Assembly: GCA_026545225.1 (NCBI GenBank)
Contig: CM048853.1
Coordinates: 13,704,755-13,768,754 of the forward strand
Direction of reading: 5' to 3'
From: Cornus controversa
Lineage: Eukaryota; Streptophyta; Magnoliopsida; Cornales; Cornaceae
DNA length: 64,000 bases
Shown here one piece after another: positions 11,666 to 25,061 of the stretch (its first letter is position 1; the number at the start of each line of letters is the position of its first letter). The notes below the pieces were generated by a model. The model was not told the origin of the DNA. It was given only the letters and a program-made list of their open reading frames with translations, and ran no database searches. The position numbers and the translations under genes are program-made.

Positions 11666-12645
11666 TTCAAAATTTTGTCTCCAAACTCAAGTTGGCTTCA
11701 TATAACTCACTGCGAATTACATATGCATTGAGAATTATTGTTCATGTCCAAAATGTGCTCCAAGCTCTTATTTTAAAATATTAAAATATCTTTCTTAAGC
11801 CAAATAATTCTTTCACTCAAGAAGTTCAGCAATATCGCACCAACTCTATAAATTCGTTTGATTTCTGAAAAATTGTAGGAATACAGAAGAAATTCAAAAA
11901 AAATAAGCACACTTATAAAGTATAGCAAAATAAACATTTTACATCATCTTAGGCTGGCCATAATGCCATTGGGTTTCTCTCACTTCACGAATGTTTGTAC
12001 CACATTAAATTTCTTTTTAATTCGTAAACTTTTTACCAATATTTTTGTTTATCGCAGATGATAGCTTTGGGTGTTAGGTTTGCTATGCCTATATTTCTCT
12101 TTTTGGATTGTATCTAATATATTTGTCTTTATGAACTATGAATTGACAATTTGACATTATCTTGGAAAATTGAGTAAAAATAACCATAGCAGGTTGAGTT
12201 ATATGTGTGTGTACGCACCTACAATTTCAAAACTGCTCAATTTGGTTGAAAAATTGGCAATTTAAGTTGGTATTTGGGCCTTTAAAGGAAAAGACAGGGA
12301 ATGGTACATTACAAACCTCATACTATGGTTTCAAAGCTCATTCTAATTTTTGTTTGTTCATTAGTTTTTTCAACTTCGAACTGCTTAAATCATTTTTGTT
12401 ATAAGTGATGGCTTATTACCAAAGTGAGAAATTCACAAAAATTGTTTTCAGATTTAAATAAAAGAGCAGAAAACCAGAAGAAAGAAAAGGTATTCCATTT
12501 TCTCCTTACTGAAAAATTAGTTTTAAATTCAAGTGTGTTTATATATAGAGAGAGTGTGCATGTATACATATACGAGTATATGTATATAATCTATTTGTCA
12601 TGTTGGGGTGCTGGTTGGTGGTGGTGGAAAGGGTGGAGTCAATTT
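11666..12645. other. No gene recognised
   Basis: AT-rich sequence with short open frames only. A TG/TA-rich stretch precedes the palindrome at 12646. Confidence 0.6.
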
Positions 12646-12689
12646 ATAGGCACGGACATAATATATATATATATTATGTCCGTGCCTAT
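12646..12689. repeat. Perfect 44-bp palindrome
   Basis: The two 22-bp halves (12646-12667 and 12668-12689) are exact reverse complements. Each has the outer arm ATAGGCACGGACAT and an inner TA run. It could extrude as a cruciform, or it could be a minimal fold-back element. No clear target duplication beyond TA was seen. Confidence 0.93.
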
Positions 12690-12989
12690 GACACTATCAA
12701 TGTAGAAGGAATCGCAACCGTTAGATTGTTAGATAGATTGATTTTAGACCATAAATAGACAAAGATATTTTGGACCAAGCTTAAATGTAATATAGATAGA
12801 AAGCAAGAATATTTTGTAATTAAATTCATATATATATATATATATAGATGAATCATGATATCTTTTAAAGGAATGAACAATTTTCATTAAACACCTGGGG
12901 ATAATCAAAAGCTACCACACATAAAATTGCATTAACAGAAATTATGCATCATCATCCAACTTCAAGCAATAACAATACTTCAATATATC
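12690..12989. other. No gene recognised
   Basis: AT-rich sequence with a TA microsatellite near 12827-12845. Confidence 0.55.
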
Positions 12990-13160
12990 ATGACCGGGAG
13001 AAGCTCTACAGTATGCTAGGCACCCCGTTATCGCGCGAACGTGATATGCCTTTTCCAATAGAAGCATGCCACACAGTTTAAAAATTACACATAAGCAAAA
13101 TAAGCAAACAACTAGGAATTAGTTACAGACATTTAACGGAGTTTGGATTTCCCTTCTGCC
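12990..13160 (+). repeat. Dispersed repeat, copy 1
   Basis: Contains CTACAGTATGCTAGGCA, then ATGCCTTTTCCAATAGAAGC, then GACATTTAACGGAGTT. The same blocks occur in the same order on the minus strand at 25062-25245. It is a fragment of an unknown repeat family. Confidence 0.8.
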
Positions 13161-14911
13161 AAATTTTTTGTCCCACCTCTCCTCTCTCAAATTCAAATTG
13201 AAATTCAAAATCGAAATCCCTTTCTCTCTCATCTTCTTAATTAGTCACAGAATTATCAAGAAAAAGAGGACGACTAACCGAGGAACATGACGACTAACCT
13301 TGGTACAAACCAAGTTTTGGGTACGTGTGTGCGTGTATATATATATATATGCCGATATAAAAGGAATCCATCAGTAAACTTTTGAAAATTTCTCATAAGT
13401 TATGACACTTTTAATTAAGCGTTTCAATTTTCAGTTACTTTGTCTTTAAATTCTAAGTGAGGACGGGGATAGAAGATTAGACAATGCGTAGTTTTTTATT
13501 ATACTAATTTGTGTTTCTTTAATTGGATTTATCAATATTTTTTTCTTTTATAGGTTCAATTTGATTCATCAATATATATATATATATATTTTTTTGGAAG
13601 TTAATTTCAAAGAGAAAGATTTGATTGGGATGGTAAAATGTTATAGGGCTTTTTGGTTTTCCACACTAGTCAGGATAAGGTAGGATAGGAGACCTTAGTA
13701 GACCCACTCTTAGCTTCTTATTTATTCTTATTTAGTATATATATTGATATAGATATGGATTTGTATTTGTATTTTTTTTTTGCATTTCCTTGGTAGTCGT
13801 TTGGAGTGTTAAGGCATATATATGACTTGTCAAAAGGTTTAAATGAATTAAACTTAGTAGAACTTTACTGTGATATCATTTGATTGCCACATGATCCTTT
13901 ATGCCATGTATGTCATCTCTTATTTTCAAAGCATTTTTTTTATTGGATTTGTGCACTAAATACAGTTTTGATTCTTTCAATTGGTTGGCATAAGCTAATA
14001 TGGATGGACTTTTTCGAATAAACCTTTGCCTTCCTTTTTTTTCTATGTTCCTTTTTTTCTAGCCCTGTTTTAGATTTCCACAAGCACATGACAAAGAAAT
14101 TGCTAAAAAATAAGTGACCATCAAACATTAAACCTTTCATAATGAAACCACAAAGGCAAAAAAAACTACTCAAGCTAACAAAGTACAACACTCCAACCTT
14201 GCCCAAGTGAAAGAAAGACCATGGATGCTAAAATACTCGTCACTTTTTCATCTATGCAAATATTCATCAAGTTTTCCATATTGTACCCTTGAATAAAATA
14301 ATAATAACAATGTAAGAAACAAAGTACAATAAAAATAATAGCTTTTCAAAAATTTCTGTATCTATACATGATTTAAATAGAAGAAAACAAAGTAATACCT
14401 TGATAAAGAGTCTTGGGTATTAGAGGTTGTATTAGAACCCATTTCAAATACATGACAATTAGGAGATAAATCTTGAAAACACAGGTTACAACAAGTATCA
14501 ATAAGTAACATTATTTCTTCCCAACATGAATACAAAAGGAAAAAAATGAATGACATAAAATATACCAGAAAAAATTGAATGTAAAATATACCATAACAAA
14601 ATGAATATCCCTCCTACCTCATTGGCATGAATCATTCTACTATAATTGAAAGAGTTTCCCTCAAAATTTCAACTCATACTTAAATCCTAATGTCATATAA
14701 AAAGTTAGAGATACAACATGAATGAAATGACATCAATTGATTAGGAAAAAAAATGGCATCAGTTTTCACATAGAATTAGAATTTAAGACGATACCAACCC
14801 CATTAGATGCACCTGGACGATGAAAGTTTGCATGCATTGGTGCATCAAACAAATGCATAGGTGGATGAGAAACCACAAGAAGATGTGGCACACCAAAGTA
14901 GTTTTGGGAAA
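13161..14911. other. No gene recognised
   Basis: AT-rich sequence with TA microsatellites at about 13336-13350 and 13573-13590. Short open frames show no known domain. Confidence 0.6.
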
Positions 14912-16359
14912 AACATTGTAATACCCCGAAAAATTTGGACGTCTATTATTTTAAAGAATTTAAATTTCTTTATATTATTATTATTATTATTTTTCAATTC
15001 ATGTGGAATGCCTTTATATGCATTTTATCATGTCATGTGAATTGTTAGGTCTTTATACAATTATTATTTTATGTGAATTGGTTGTCTTTATAAATTATTT
15101 CATTTCATGTGAATTGCTCTATTTTTATTTTTATCAATTTATATTAATTGTTTATTGATTGTGTATTATTTGATTTAAATATTTTAAATGCTTTGAATTG
15201 GGCTAGGGAGGAATCTGGGCTGGAATGGTTGGGCTAAGGATATGCTTAAGTTGTTGGGCCATGGTTATAGTTATATTATTATGGTTATTATTATTATTAT
15301 TTTTAGTTATTTAGTTTTTAGAAAATATAATAATAATAATAGAATAAAAATGATTAGGACAAAAGATAATAGAAACTAGGGTTTCTGCCATTTGCATTAC
15401 GCACAAAAATCAGGAGAATAAATGAAAGAGAGAAGGAGTTCGGGTGAACGAGTGTTTGAATCGTCAAAGAGGCAAGTTTGATTCTTCTCTTCCCCTTTGA
15501 ATCTGTATGCATAGTCTAGGTTTGAGGATTGTGTTTACTTTGAAGATTTGTATATAATTGTTTGTTTTTTTTTCTGTTGATAAAATTTGTGAGAATTAAT
15601 TATGATAATTGTATAGACATGTTGCTAGAAATTTGTATGCATTTAATTATGAAATTTAAATGATTTTGCATGCTAAGAATAATTCTGTGAATTAAACATT
15701 AGGATTTTGGAGTTTTGGTACTGTTTTAGAGTATTTTTGCATATGTATATACATATATATATGATTGTATAGGCGGGTATATATATATATAAACATGAAA
15801 TTTGGGTCTACTGTGTTTATCATTTTTGAGGGATTTTGTTCCGATTAAAAGGTAGATCTTACTTCCTAGAACAATCCTTGAAAGTTTCGTTATGAACCGT
15901 TGGGTAGATTGACGGAAAATTGAGTTTAAAATTTTAGATTTTCGAAACTTGAAATTGGGCGTTTTTGATTTAGTCCGCGAGAGGGGATAATTTTGGTATC
16001 AATGCGTAGCTTAGATCGATATGAGTTCAATGGTAATTTATATACGCGATTCGGTGCCCGGAAGTGATCGGGAAGTTTTCCTCCATTGTTGGGAGCGTGA
16101 AGCTTCAGGTGGGGAAGAAGAAGGAAAGAAAAAGAAAAAAAAAAAAGAAAAGGGGGGCCACCCGGCCGCCGGCGCGTGGGGGCGAGTGCCGCCGGCGCCG
16201 GTGGCCGGAAAAGTATTTTTGGGGCCCACTCTCGGGGGCCCACCTCTGGGTCCGATATGGGCCCATTCCGAATTATTTTATTATTTGTTTTGAATTTTTA
16301 AAATTTTTGGAAAAACTTGAAAATTAGGAAAATTATTTTTTAAAAATACTTTTAGAATT

Positions 16360-16850
16360 CTAAAAATTTCCAAATTTTTATGTCAACCTCCTGGGAGCTT
16401 GAGGAGATTGGGGTTTAAATTTCATGTCAAAATGATTTACCATTGTCTTTAAATTAATTTTTAAAATGTCTAAAAACTGGATTTTTCACCTTCTTTAATT
16501 TTAGAAAATACTTATGAAGTTCCAAAAATTCCCAAATTTTTACTGAAACTTTCTGGAGGCTAAATACACTTGGGTTTAAATTTTCAACTCAAAATGATCT
16601 TCCCTTGTTGTTCAATTTATTTTTAAAGTGTCCAAAAGTGGGGCTTTTCACTTTCTGTAATTTTAGAAAATATTTTTTATAATTCCAAAAATTCCCAAAT
16701 TTTTGCTGTAACTTTCTGGAGGTTAAATAAACTTAGTTTTAAATTTTCATCTCGAAATGAGCTTCCCTTAGTGTTCAATGAATTTTTAAAGTGTCTAAAA
16801 GTTGGGTTTTCACCTTCTTTTATTTGTTGAAAATATTTCAAAAATTCTAG
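16360..16850 (+). repeat. 162-bp tandem repeats in solo LTR B
   Basis: Same repeat as at 6890-7480, with about three recognisable units. Confidence 0.8.
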
Positions 16851-17171
16851 AAAATTCCAGAATGATTTAATAGGGTTCTGAGAAGTGGAATAGGCCAGAA
16901 ACCTAGATAAAATTTAGGTTTAAACTCCCTCGTAGAATTGAGTGCATTGGAGGTTAAGTTGGGAAATTGCTTCTATAATGGATGCTTGGGTTATTTGGTT
17001 TATTTGAATATATTTTCCTTTAAGGATATAAATGCCCATCAAATACTTGATTATAGTCTACTTGTGAACGATTTGTCTTATGATGATAATTTCATGTTGG
17101 ATGATTTGAAATAACGGTTGTGCAAATTTAAATCATAATGCACCTTGTTATTTTATATTGCATATTGGAAT

Positions 17172-17490
17172 GTATCTATGCATTTTATTTTGGCATGTAA
17201 GGATTGCCCGGCGTGTCAGGATCGCCCATACCTAATAAGGTATCTATGTATTTTATTTGGCATGTAAGGATTGCCCGGCGTGTCAGGATCGCCCATACCT
17301 AATAAGGTATCTATGCATTTTATTTGGCATGTCAGGATTGCCCGGCGTGTCAGGATCGCCCATACCTAATAAGGTATCTATACATTTTATTTGGCGTGTT
17401 AGGATCGCCCATACCTAATAAGGTATCTATACAATTTATTTGGCGTGTCAGGATCGCCCATATCTAATAAGGTATCTATATGTGTATGCA
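17172..17490 (+). repeat. 67-bp tandem hairpin repeats in solo LTR B
   Basis: Units start at 17192, 17259, 17326, 17393 and 17442 (spacing 67, 67, 67, 49). The last two units are shortened. In every unit the two small stems are either GGCA...TGCC or GGCG...CGCC and never a mismatched mixture. ATACCTAATAAGGTAT follows each, apart from a single ATATCT variant in the last. Confidence 0.9.
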
Positions 17491-18404
17491 CATGTTTTCT
17501 TTATTTTGAACTTAAAGAATATGTTCATTGTTGGATGATAAGGGTGTGTTGGAACAATGTATAAGATGATTTTACTTCTGAAAACATAAGCTAAATAGGA
17601 AATGACTAGTATGTATATATCTATACCTATTCAGGTATCAAAAGATTAAATGATGGCATGTTAGGATTGCTTAAACTTGATATTATTTTATATTATGTTT
17701 ATTTCTACTGAACGTAAGGAATGTGTTCACGTTTGCATAATAAGGGTTTGGGTGGAATATTATAAATATTGACCTGTTGTTTTGGAAACACGAAACTGGG
17801 TAAAAGAATAACTTGTAGGTTAAATCTATAGACTTATTTTGTGTCCCTTATACTGAGGGTATGTATATTGGTTCTCTGATTGGGATGTAGTAGATAGAAC
17901 TTGCTCATGGGTTTAACCCACTGTATTGATATTTCAGGTTTCAGACAGGTTCCACCGCGAGGATAGAGTTTTAGGGTTTGGTTGTAGCAGACGTCTCATC
18001 TCATCAGTTACAGGGTAGGAACTTGTCTTCATCAAGAGTCATACTATGAACTTTTGAGACTTTGATTGTTGGTATTAATTTTAGAATTTAAAAACTTTTG
18101 TTCTTTCTGGTTAAGGGGTCCTTGGGTTACATGACTTTCAAATTGTATTACCAGAATATATTTATTTATTTATCAATTATTTCAGTTCAATGGGATTTCT
18201 GTTTAGCTTTTAGCAATTATTCTATTTCTTTCTTTTGCATCTATGCTTGTTGCTATCAGTGGTTAATATTCCTCAGGTTTTGTGTATGAGACTGGCCACC
18301 TCATGCGCGAAATTTTTTGGGGGGTATTTCAAACATTCTTTATTTGGTTTTGTGCTTTGACCTACATGAATTAAATAACAACCAAAAAATTACATGAATA
18401 TTCT

Positions 18405-20494
18405 TTACAATATATATATAAACAAGTTAGATAAATCGATTTGAAGATATTTTAATGCTTTGTTACCTCTCTTTTGCTTTCGTTTCTTCCTTTCCATATG
18501 ACTTTTTATCCTTGCATTTGTTAATCCCTTTGCTCTAACACGTGGAGGATCTAATACATGCACTTCATCAAGAGAACCAATTGCATCACCAAGACTTGAC
18601 TCATCATTATTTTTGTTTAGATTGCAATGCTCCACAAGTCTTTTAGCTTCCTCCAACATTTCTTCCACTTTTTTCATAGCCACCTTTTTTCCTTCATCAG
18701 TTAAGACCAAATGATTGATAGCACGATATGATTGTTGAAGCAAATTGTTTCTTTCCAGTGTCAAGGAAGGTTTCCTCTTCGAGGTCGAATCATCAAAATT
18801 ATGGCTGCCATCTTTTGCACATTTTTTCCTCCTATTTAATATATATTAAGATGGTAATTTGGTGACACCCCATACATTTAAAACTTTAAGGGCATGATGA
18901 CACAACCACCCCACTGACTCAACCATCTTACAAGAACAAACAACGGTACAACTAGAGGAGTTGAACACTATATCATAATGTTTACTACGAGCTTCATCAC
19001 ACACACGATAAGTGTGGACTGTATTAACACTAGAAACATGCTCCATGTGCACTACTAAACTTGAAATAAACTCATCCTCAAATAGGTAGTAAATAATAAT
19101 AATGTAAACAACAACTACTTGCTTCAACATTTTACAATATATTACTCTGATTTGAACGCTACCGGTTTCACGACAGTAGTTTTCATACCTTTCAGCCAAA
19201 CACATCTTCTGACATTGTTCGTCATAGTGGTGCACAAATTCTCTCAAGGTCATAGCCTTACATGACATCTTATGAAGAACATTATTCATGCTCTCACTCC
19301 TTTGACTGCATTTTGTACAAAAAGTGAAAGTGCCTAAACTAAAGGTTGGGCACCACTTTTGTCGAACTTCATAAAGTGAATTGATCCAATTATTGTTTGA
19401 AAGATTAAACCTTCGAATCATCTCATGCCAAGTTGTTTCAAACTCCAACTCTATTTCACAATCATAAAATCACTTATTGAACATGCTCTTGAATTCACAA
19501 TCTACATACAGATTTTTGAGTTTTTGAGTGGCATTTTTTAAAATATGCCACGAGCAAAGACGATGACATGTGGTAGGAAAAACTTCCTAAATGGCATTCG
19601 CCATTTTTTGGCACTGATCAGTAAATATAGTCTTTGGAGCTTGATTCCCCATTGCTTCCAAGAATGTTTAAACAATCAAATGAATGTTTCCATTGTTTCA
19701 TGTAAAAGGAATGCAGAAGAAAAAAAGATACTCTTCTTGTGATGGTTGATTCCTACAAATGGAGCAAATATCATATTGTACTTGTTTGTTCGGTATGTGG
19801 TGTCAAATATTACCACATCCCCAAAACAATCATAATCCAATTTTGATATACCATCTCTCCAAAATAAATTTGCCGACTGACCTTCCTCGTCTAATTCACT
19901 ATGAAAAAACATGTGGTTTTCTATTTGACAATGCTTAAAATGATTTATCACACTTTAAGCATCTCCCCTTTCAATCAAATTTTTCTTCCTCTAATTCATA
20001 AAATTATGACAGTCTTTTTGTGTAAACCCAACATTTCCAGGACCACCAACTTCTTTAGTAAGATATGAATATGTCTTTACCCCTTTAAGACTCGCATCCA
20101 TCATTGAATTGATGATACTTGCACTGGCGGTATCTGTGCTTCTATTTATTCATTGTAAACCGGATGAAGGCACTGCAACCTATTCACCTTACCGACCTCT
20201 TTACCTTTTTCAGTTCACAAGGGTCACACCATCAAGATTCTTCCCTACCTTCGAACATGAAAATTCATGTTGCCTAATAACTTCACCAACACTATATCAA
20301 AATCTTACTTTTCGAACACTAAAACCTTTCCATATGGCATATCCATGTGAAAGCCTATATGCTTCCTCTTCATTACAAACTCTCACTCTAATTTTAAGTT
20401 TATCATTCTCTTCATCACCCACATATTTAGTCACTGTTAAATAATTCAAACAATGGCAAAATATATTAATAAAGTATCTACTATCATTGGCCAT
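18405..20494 (-). pseudogene. FAR1/FRS (FAR-RED IMPAIRED RESPONSE1-related) pseudogene
   Basis: Minus-strand translation follows the FAR1/FRS order, a family of transcription factors domesticated from Mutator-like transposases. The N-terminal FAR1 DNA-binding piece has EEEAYRLSHGYAIWKGFSVRK (about 20430-20310). A middle segment has GGPGNVGFTQKDCHNF. The MULE transposase domain has FGDVVIFDTTYRTNKYNMIF then FAPFVGINHHKK (about 19880-19740) and APKTIFTDQ. A SWIM-type zinc finger reads CSCKMVESVGWLCHH (CxC...CxH, about 18950-18890). The C-terminal signature is LDPPRVRAKGLTNARIKSHM (about 18555-18495). Several in-frame stops break it, at the tryptophan before TFLEAMG, after MANAI, after FNK, and after KLPS. 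Most breaks are single-codon changes, so the order is clear but the copy is dead. It could be a host FRS duplicate or an old Mutator-like transposase; the domain set favours FRS. Confidence 0.88.
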
Positions 20495-21554
20495 ACAATT
20501 GAATCTAACAATTGTGCATGCATAAACAAAGTATTAAGATATGTACCTGAATTAAGATTTTTACTTTCCATGAACGGTTGAGTGATGTCAACTTAATTTT
20601 TAAACAACACTAAGAACAATAAAAGAAAATATCAATGGTTTATAATAAGAAATTGTATCTAAGTAAATAAACTTAGCTCTTATAATAAATTCAAACATGT
20701 GTGTGCTTTACCTAAAAATAAGCAATAGCTTTCATAGAAAGGTTTGTCCATAATTGATCAATCCATCTATATATATCCAGAAAATGATAACTATAGCATA
20801 TATCAATAAGAATATACAATCCACTATTTACATACATATATACAAAAACAACACCTTAGTACCTTAATCTCCTCTTAGTATATCCTGCATCTAATACCAA
20901 AGTCCTTCTCAATGTACATCTATATAAACCAATCAAGTATTACGTTCCCCTACTCTCTATCTGTGTTCTTTCAATTCTGATAATCAACTCTACATAGAGG
21001 CAACAAGACCCACGCAAACCCAACTCTCCGATCTTATTACATATAAATCAGTGCGTCAAAAATAAAGAAAGGGCTTAATAAGATCAATAATAAAAGGAAT
21101 CAAGGCTCTAAAAAGGGATGTTAAGCCTAGTAACTTGGAAATATACACAAACTTAAAAAGAGACAATCGAAACCCAAGAGGTGTTAAGGGCACCGTGAGA
21201 TATGGAGGAGAGAAGAAAGCTCTATCTTTTACTATTGAGAGTATACATCTATATGTGTGTGTGTGTATATATATAAATATATATATATCAACCTATATAT
21301 TTTGTTTTTGAGAGTATACATCTATGTGTATATATATAGGTATACATACAGTATATATATATATATATGTATAGCGGCATATATATATACACACACACAT
21401 GTACCACTTAGTTTGTACAAAGGTTACTCGTCATCTTCTTAGTTAGTAATCCTCTTCCTCTTGATAACACTGTGTCATCCTCTACCTATTGATAACACTG
21501 TGATTAATTGAGAAGATGAGAGAGTAAGGTGAGAGAGTGGGAGATTGCTAGTTG
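20495..21554. other. Intergenic, with a TA/TG microsatellite
   Basis: No recognised gene. The stretch 21250-21405 is a mixture of (TA)n, (TG)n and (AC)n. Confidence 0.6.
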
Positions 21555-22424
21555 CTGAATGAAATACCCCCCAGAAAATTTTGCGCATGAGGTGGCCAGT
21601 CTCATACACAAAACCTGGAAGATACATACAACTGGTAGCAACAAGCATAGAATACAAAAGAAAGAAATAGAATAATTGTTAAAAGCTGAACAGAAATCCC
21701 ATTGAACTGAAATAATTGATAACTAAATAATTAAATTCTAGTAGTACAATTTGGAAGTCCCGTAACCCAAGGACCCCTTAACTAGAAAGAACAAAAGTTT
21801 AACACTTAAATTGAAATCCAAAACCAAAACCTCTAAATGAGTTCATAGTTTTACTCCTGAAGAAAAAAAAAAAATAGATTCCTACCCTGAGACTGGTGAG
21901 AGTAGATGTCTGTCACCACTAACCCTAAAACTCTATCCTTGCAGTGGAACCTGTCTGAAACCTGAAATATCAACAAAGTGGGTTAAACCCACGAGCAAGT
22001 TCTATCTACTACATCCCAATCAGAGAACCAATATACATACCCTCAGTATAAGGGACACAAACGAAAACAATAGATTTAACATACAAGCTATTCTTATTCC
22101 AGTTTCATATTTTCAAAACAACAATCATTAATTATAATATTCCACCCAAATCCTTATTATGCAAAAGTGATCACATTTCTTAATTTCAGCATAAATAAAC
22201 ATAACATGAAATAATATCAAGTTTAAGCAATCCTAACATGCCATCATTTAATCTTTTGATACCTTAATAGGTATAGATATATACATACTAGTCATTCCTA
22301 TTTAGTTCACGTTTTTCAGAAGTAAAATCATCTTATACATTGTTCCAACAAACCCTTATCATCCAACAATGAACACATTCTTTAAGTTCAAAATAAGGAA
22401 AACATATGCATACATGTATAGATA

Positions 22425-22690
22425 CCTTATTAGGTATGGGCGATCCTGACACGCCAAATAAAATGTATAGATACCTTATTAGGTATGGGCGATCCTGACA
22501 CGCCGGGCAATCCTTACATGCCAAATAAACCAAATAAAATACATAGATACCTTATTAGGTATGGGCGATCCTGACACGCCGGGCAATCCTTACATGCCAA
22601 ATAAAATACATAGATACCTTATTAGGTATGGGCGATCCTGACACGCCGGGCAATCCTTACATGCCAAAATAAAATGCATAGATACATTCC
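22425..22690 (-). repeat. 67-bp tandem hairpin repeats in solo LTR C
   Basis: Four units. Stems GGCA/TGCC and GGCG/CGCC are all correctly paired, and each unit carries ATACCTTATTAGGTAT. The leftmost unit is shortened in the same way as the terminal units of LTR B. Confidence 0.9.
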
Positions 22691-23099
22691 CATATGCAAT
22701 ACAGAATAACAAAGTGCATTATGATTTAATTTGCACAAACCGTTATTTCAAATCATCCAACATGAAATTATCATCATAAGATAAATCGTTCACAAGTAGA
22801 CTATAATCAAGTATTTGATGGGCATTTATATCCTTAAAGAAAATTACATTCAAGTAAATCAAATAGCTCAAACATCCATGAAAGAAGCAATTTCCCAACT
22901 CAACCTTCAATGCACTCAAATATATGAGGGAGTCTAAACCTAACTTTTATCTAGGTTTCTGGGCATATTCTACTACTAAGAACCCTATTAAATCATGCTG
23001 GAATTTCCTAGAATTTTAAAAATTATTATTCTAGCAAAAAGAAAATAAACATAATTCGAGGCATACTTTTACAACCAACACAATCACAAGGGAGGCTCA

Positions 23100-23620
23100 T
23101 TTTGACATGAAATTTAAAACCAAAGTGCATTTTAATCCTATAAAGTTACCTAAATTTTTCTAGAATTTTCTGGAATTTTAAAATATTTTCTAAAAATAAA
23201 AGAAGGTGAAAATCCAACTTTTAGACACTTTAAAAATAAATTGAACAACAAGGAAATATTATTTTGAGTTGAAAATTTAAACCTAAGTGTATTTATCCTC
23301 CAGAGAATTACAGTAAAAATTTGGGAATTTTTTCGAAATTATAAAAGTATTTTCTAAAATTACAGAATGTGAAAAACCCAACTTTTGGACACTTTAAAAA
23401 TTAATTGAACAACAAGGAAAGATCATTTTGAGTTGAAAATTTAAACCCAAGTGTAATTAGCCTTCAGAGAGATACAGTAAAAATTTCGGATTTTTGGAAA
23501 TTTCTAACTATTTTCTAAAATTAAAGAGGCTGAAAAATCCAGTTTTTAGATACTTTAAAAATTAATTTAAAGGCAATGGTAAATCATTTCGACATGAAAT
23601 TTAAACCCCAAGCTCCTTAA
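23100..23620 (-). repeat. 162-bp tandem repeats in solo LTR C
   Basis: Reverse complement of the array at 6890-7480. The marker ACACTTTAAAAAT recurs at about 23226, 23389 and 23551. Confidence 0.82.
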
Positions 23621-25061
23621 GCTCCCAGTAAGTTGATATAAAATTTTGAGAATTTTTAGACTTATAAAAGTATTTTTAAAAAATGATTTTTCCAGATTTT
23701 CAAGTTTTCCCAAAAATTTCAAAAATACAAAATAAATATCAAAACAATTCGGAATGGGCCCATATTGGACCCAGAGGTGGGCCCCCGCGAGTGGGGCCCG
23801 AAAACAATTTCCCGGCCACCGGCGCCGGCGGCACGCGCCCCCACGCGCCGGCGAACGAGTGGCCCCTTTTTTTTTTTTTTCTTTTCTTTTCTTTTTTTTT
23901 TTTTTCTTTCTTTTTCCTTCTTCCCCGGCTGAAGCTCCAGCGGCCAACAATGGAGGCCGAGCTTCCCGATCACTTTCCGATCACTTCCGAGCACCGAATC
24001 ACGCATATGAATATACCATTGAACTCGTATCGATCTAAGCTACGTATTGGTACCAAAATTATCCCCTCTCGCGAACTAAATCAAAAACGCCCAATTTCAA
24101 GTTTCGAAAATCTAAAATTTTAAACTCAATTTCCCGTCAATCTACCCAACGGTTCATAACGAAACTTTCAAGGATTGTTCTAGGAAGTAAGATCTACCTT
24201 TTAATCGGAATAAAATCCCTCAAAAATGATAAACACAGTAGACCCAATTTTCATGTTCGTATATATATATACACCCGCCTATACAATCATATATACATGT
24301 ATATACATATGCAAAAATAATCTAAAACAGTACCAAAACTCCAAAATGCTAATGTTTAATTCACAGAATTATTCTTAGCATGCAAAATCATTTAATTTCA
24401 TAAATAAATGCATACAAATTTCTAGCAACATATTTATACAATTAGCATAATTAATTCTCACAAAATTTATCAACAGAGAAAACAACATACAATTATATAC
24501 AAATTTCCAAAATAAACACAATCCTCAAACCTAGACTATGCATACGGATTCAAAGGGGAAGAGAAGAATCAAACTTGCCTTTTTCCTGACGAATCAACTT
24601 GTTCACCCGATCGTCACTCCATTCTCTCTTTCGTTTACTCTCTTTTAGTTCTGTGCGGCAAACCCTAATTTCTTCTTCTTTTCTTTTCCTTCTATTTTTA
24701 ATTATTCTTTTATTTATTTTCCTCAAACTAATTAAAAATCAAATTAATAATACTAACAATAGCAATAAAAATATTATTACAACCCTAGGCCCATCATTTT
24801 AAACATAACCTTAGCCCACTCATCCTAGCCCAAATTCCTCCCTAACCCAACCCAAAACATTTAAATAAAATAACACACAATTGATACCAATTCACATAAA
24901 ATGACAATATGTATGTATAAAAGACAAGCAACTCACCTACAATGATAATTTATATAAAAAACATTTAACATGAATTAATAAAATAAAGTAATAATGTAAA
25001 GAGATTAAATTGACACCTAAATTTTTTACGGTATTACACTGAAGTTGGTGAGGAAGTTGAG

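Larger units (their letters stand above)
14917..18331 (+). mobile_element. Solo LTR B, same family as A (3.42 kb)
   Basis: Starts TGTAATACCCCG and ends GGGGTATTTCA. It is flanked by a perfect target duplication, AACAT (14912-14916 and 18332-18336). It is collinear with solo LTR A: microsatellite at about 15777-15792, A/G-rich tract then GC-rich core at about 16110-16260, 162-bp repeats, 67-bp hairpin repeats, and the GGGTTTAACCCA palindrome near 17910. Shorter than A, partly through a shorter 162-bp array. It lies just past the 3' side of the FAR1 pseudogene. Confidence 0.93.
21560..25038 (-). mobile_element. Solo LTR C, same family, inverted (3.48 kb)
   Basis: On the plus strand it runs from TGAAATACCCCCC to GGTATTACA, the reverse complement of the A and B termini. 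It is flanked by a perfect target duplication, CTGAA (21555-21559 and 25039-25043). Reading from its own start (25038), it has the AT-rich start, GC-rich core with A/G-rich tract (about 23940-23760), 162-bp repeats (23620-23100), 67-bp hairpin repeats (22690-22425) and the GTGGGTTAAACCCAC palindrome (about 21979-21993). Confidence 0.93.

Noticed and set aside
20109..20444. A 111-codon plus-strand frame with a hydrophobic start
   Set aside because: It is the opposite strand of the FAR1 DNA-binding region, which has clear family motifs.
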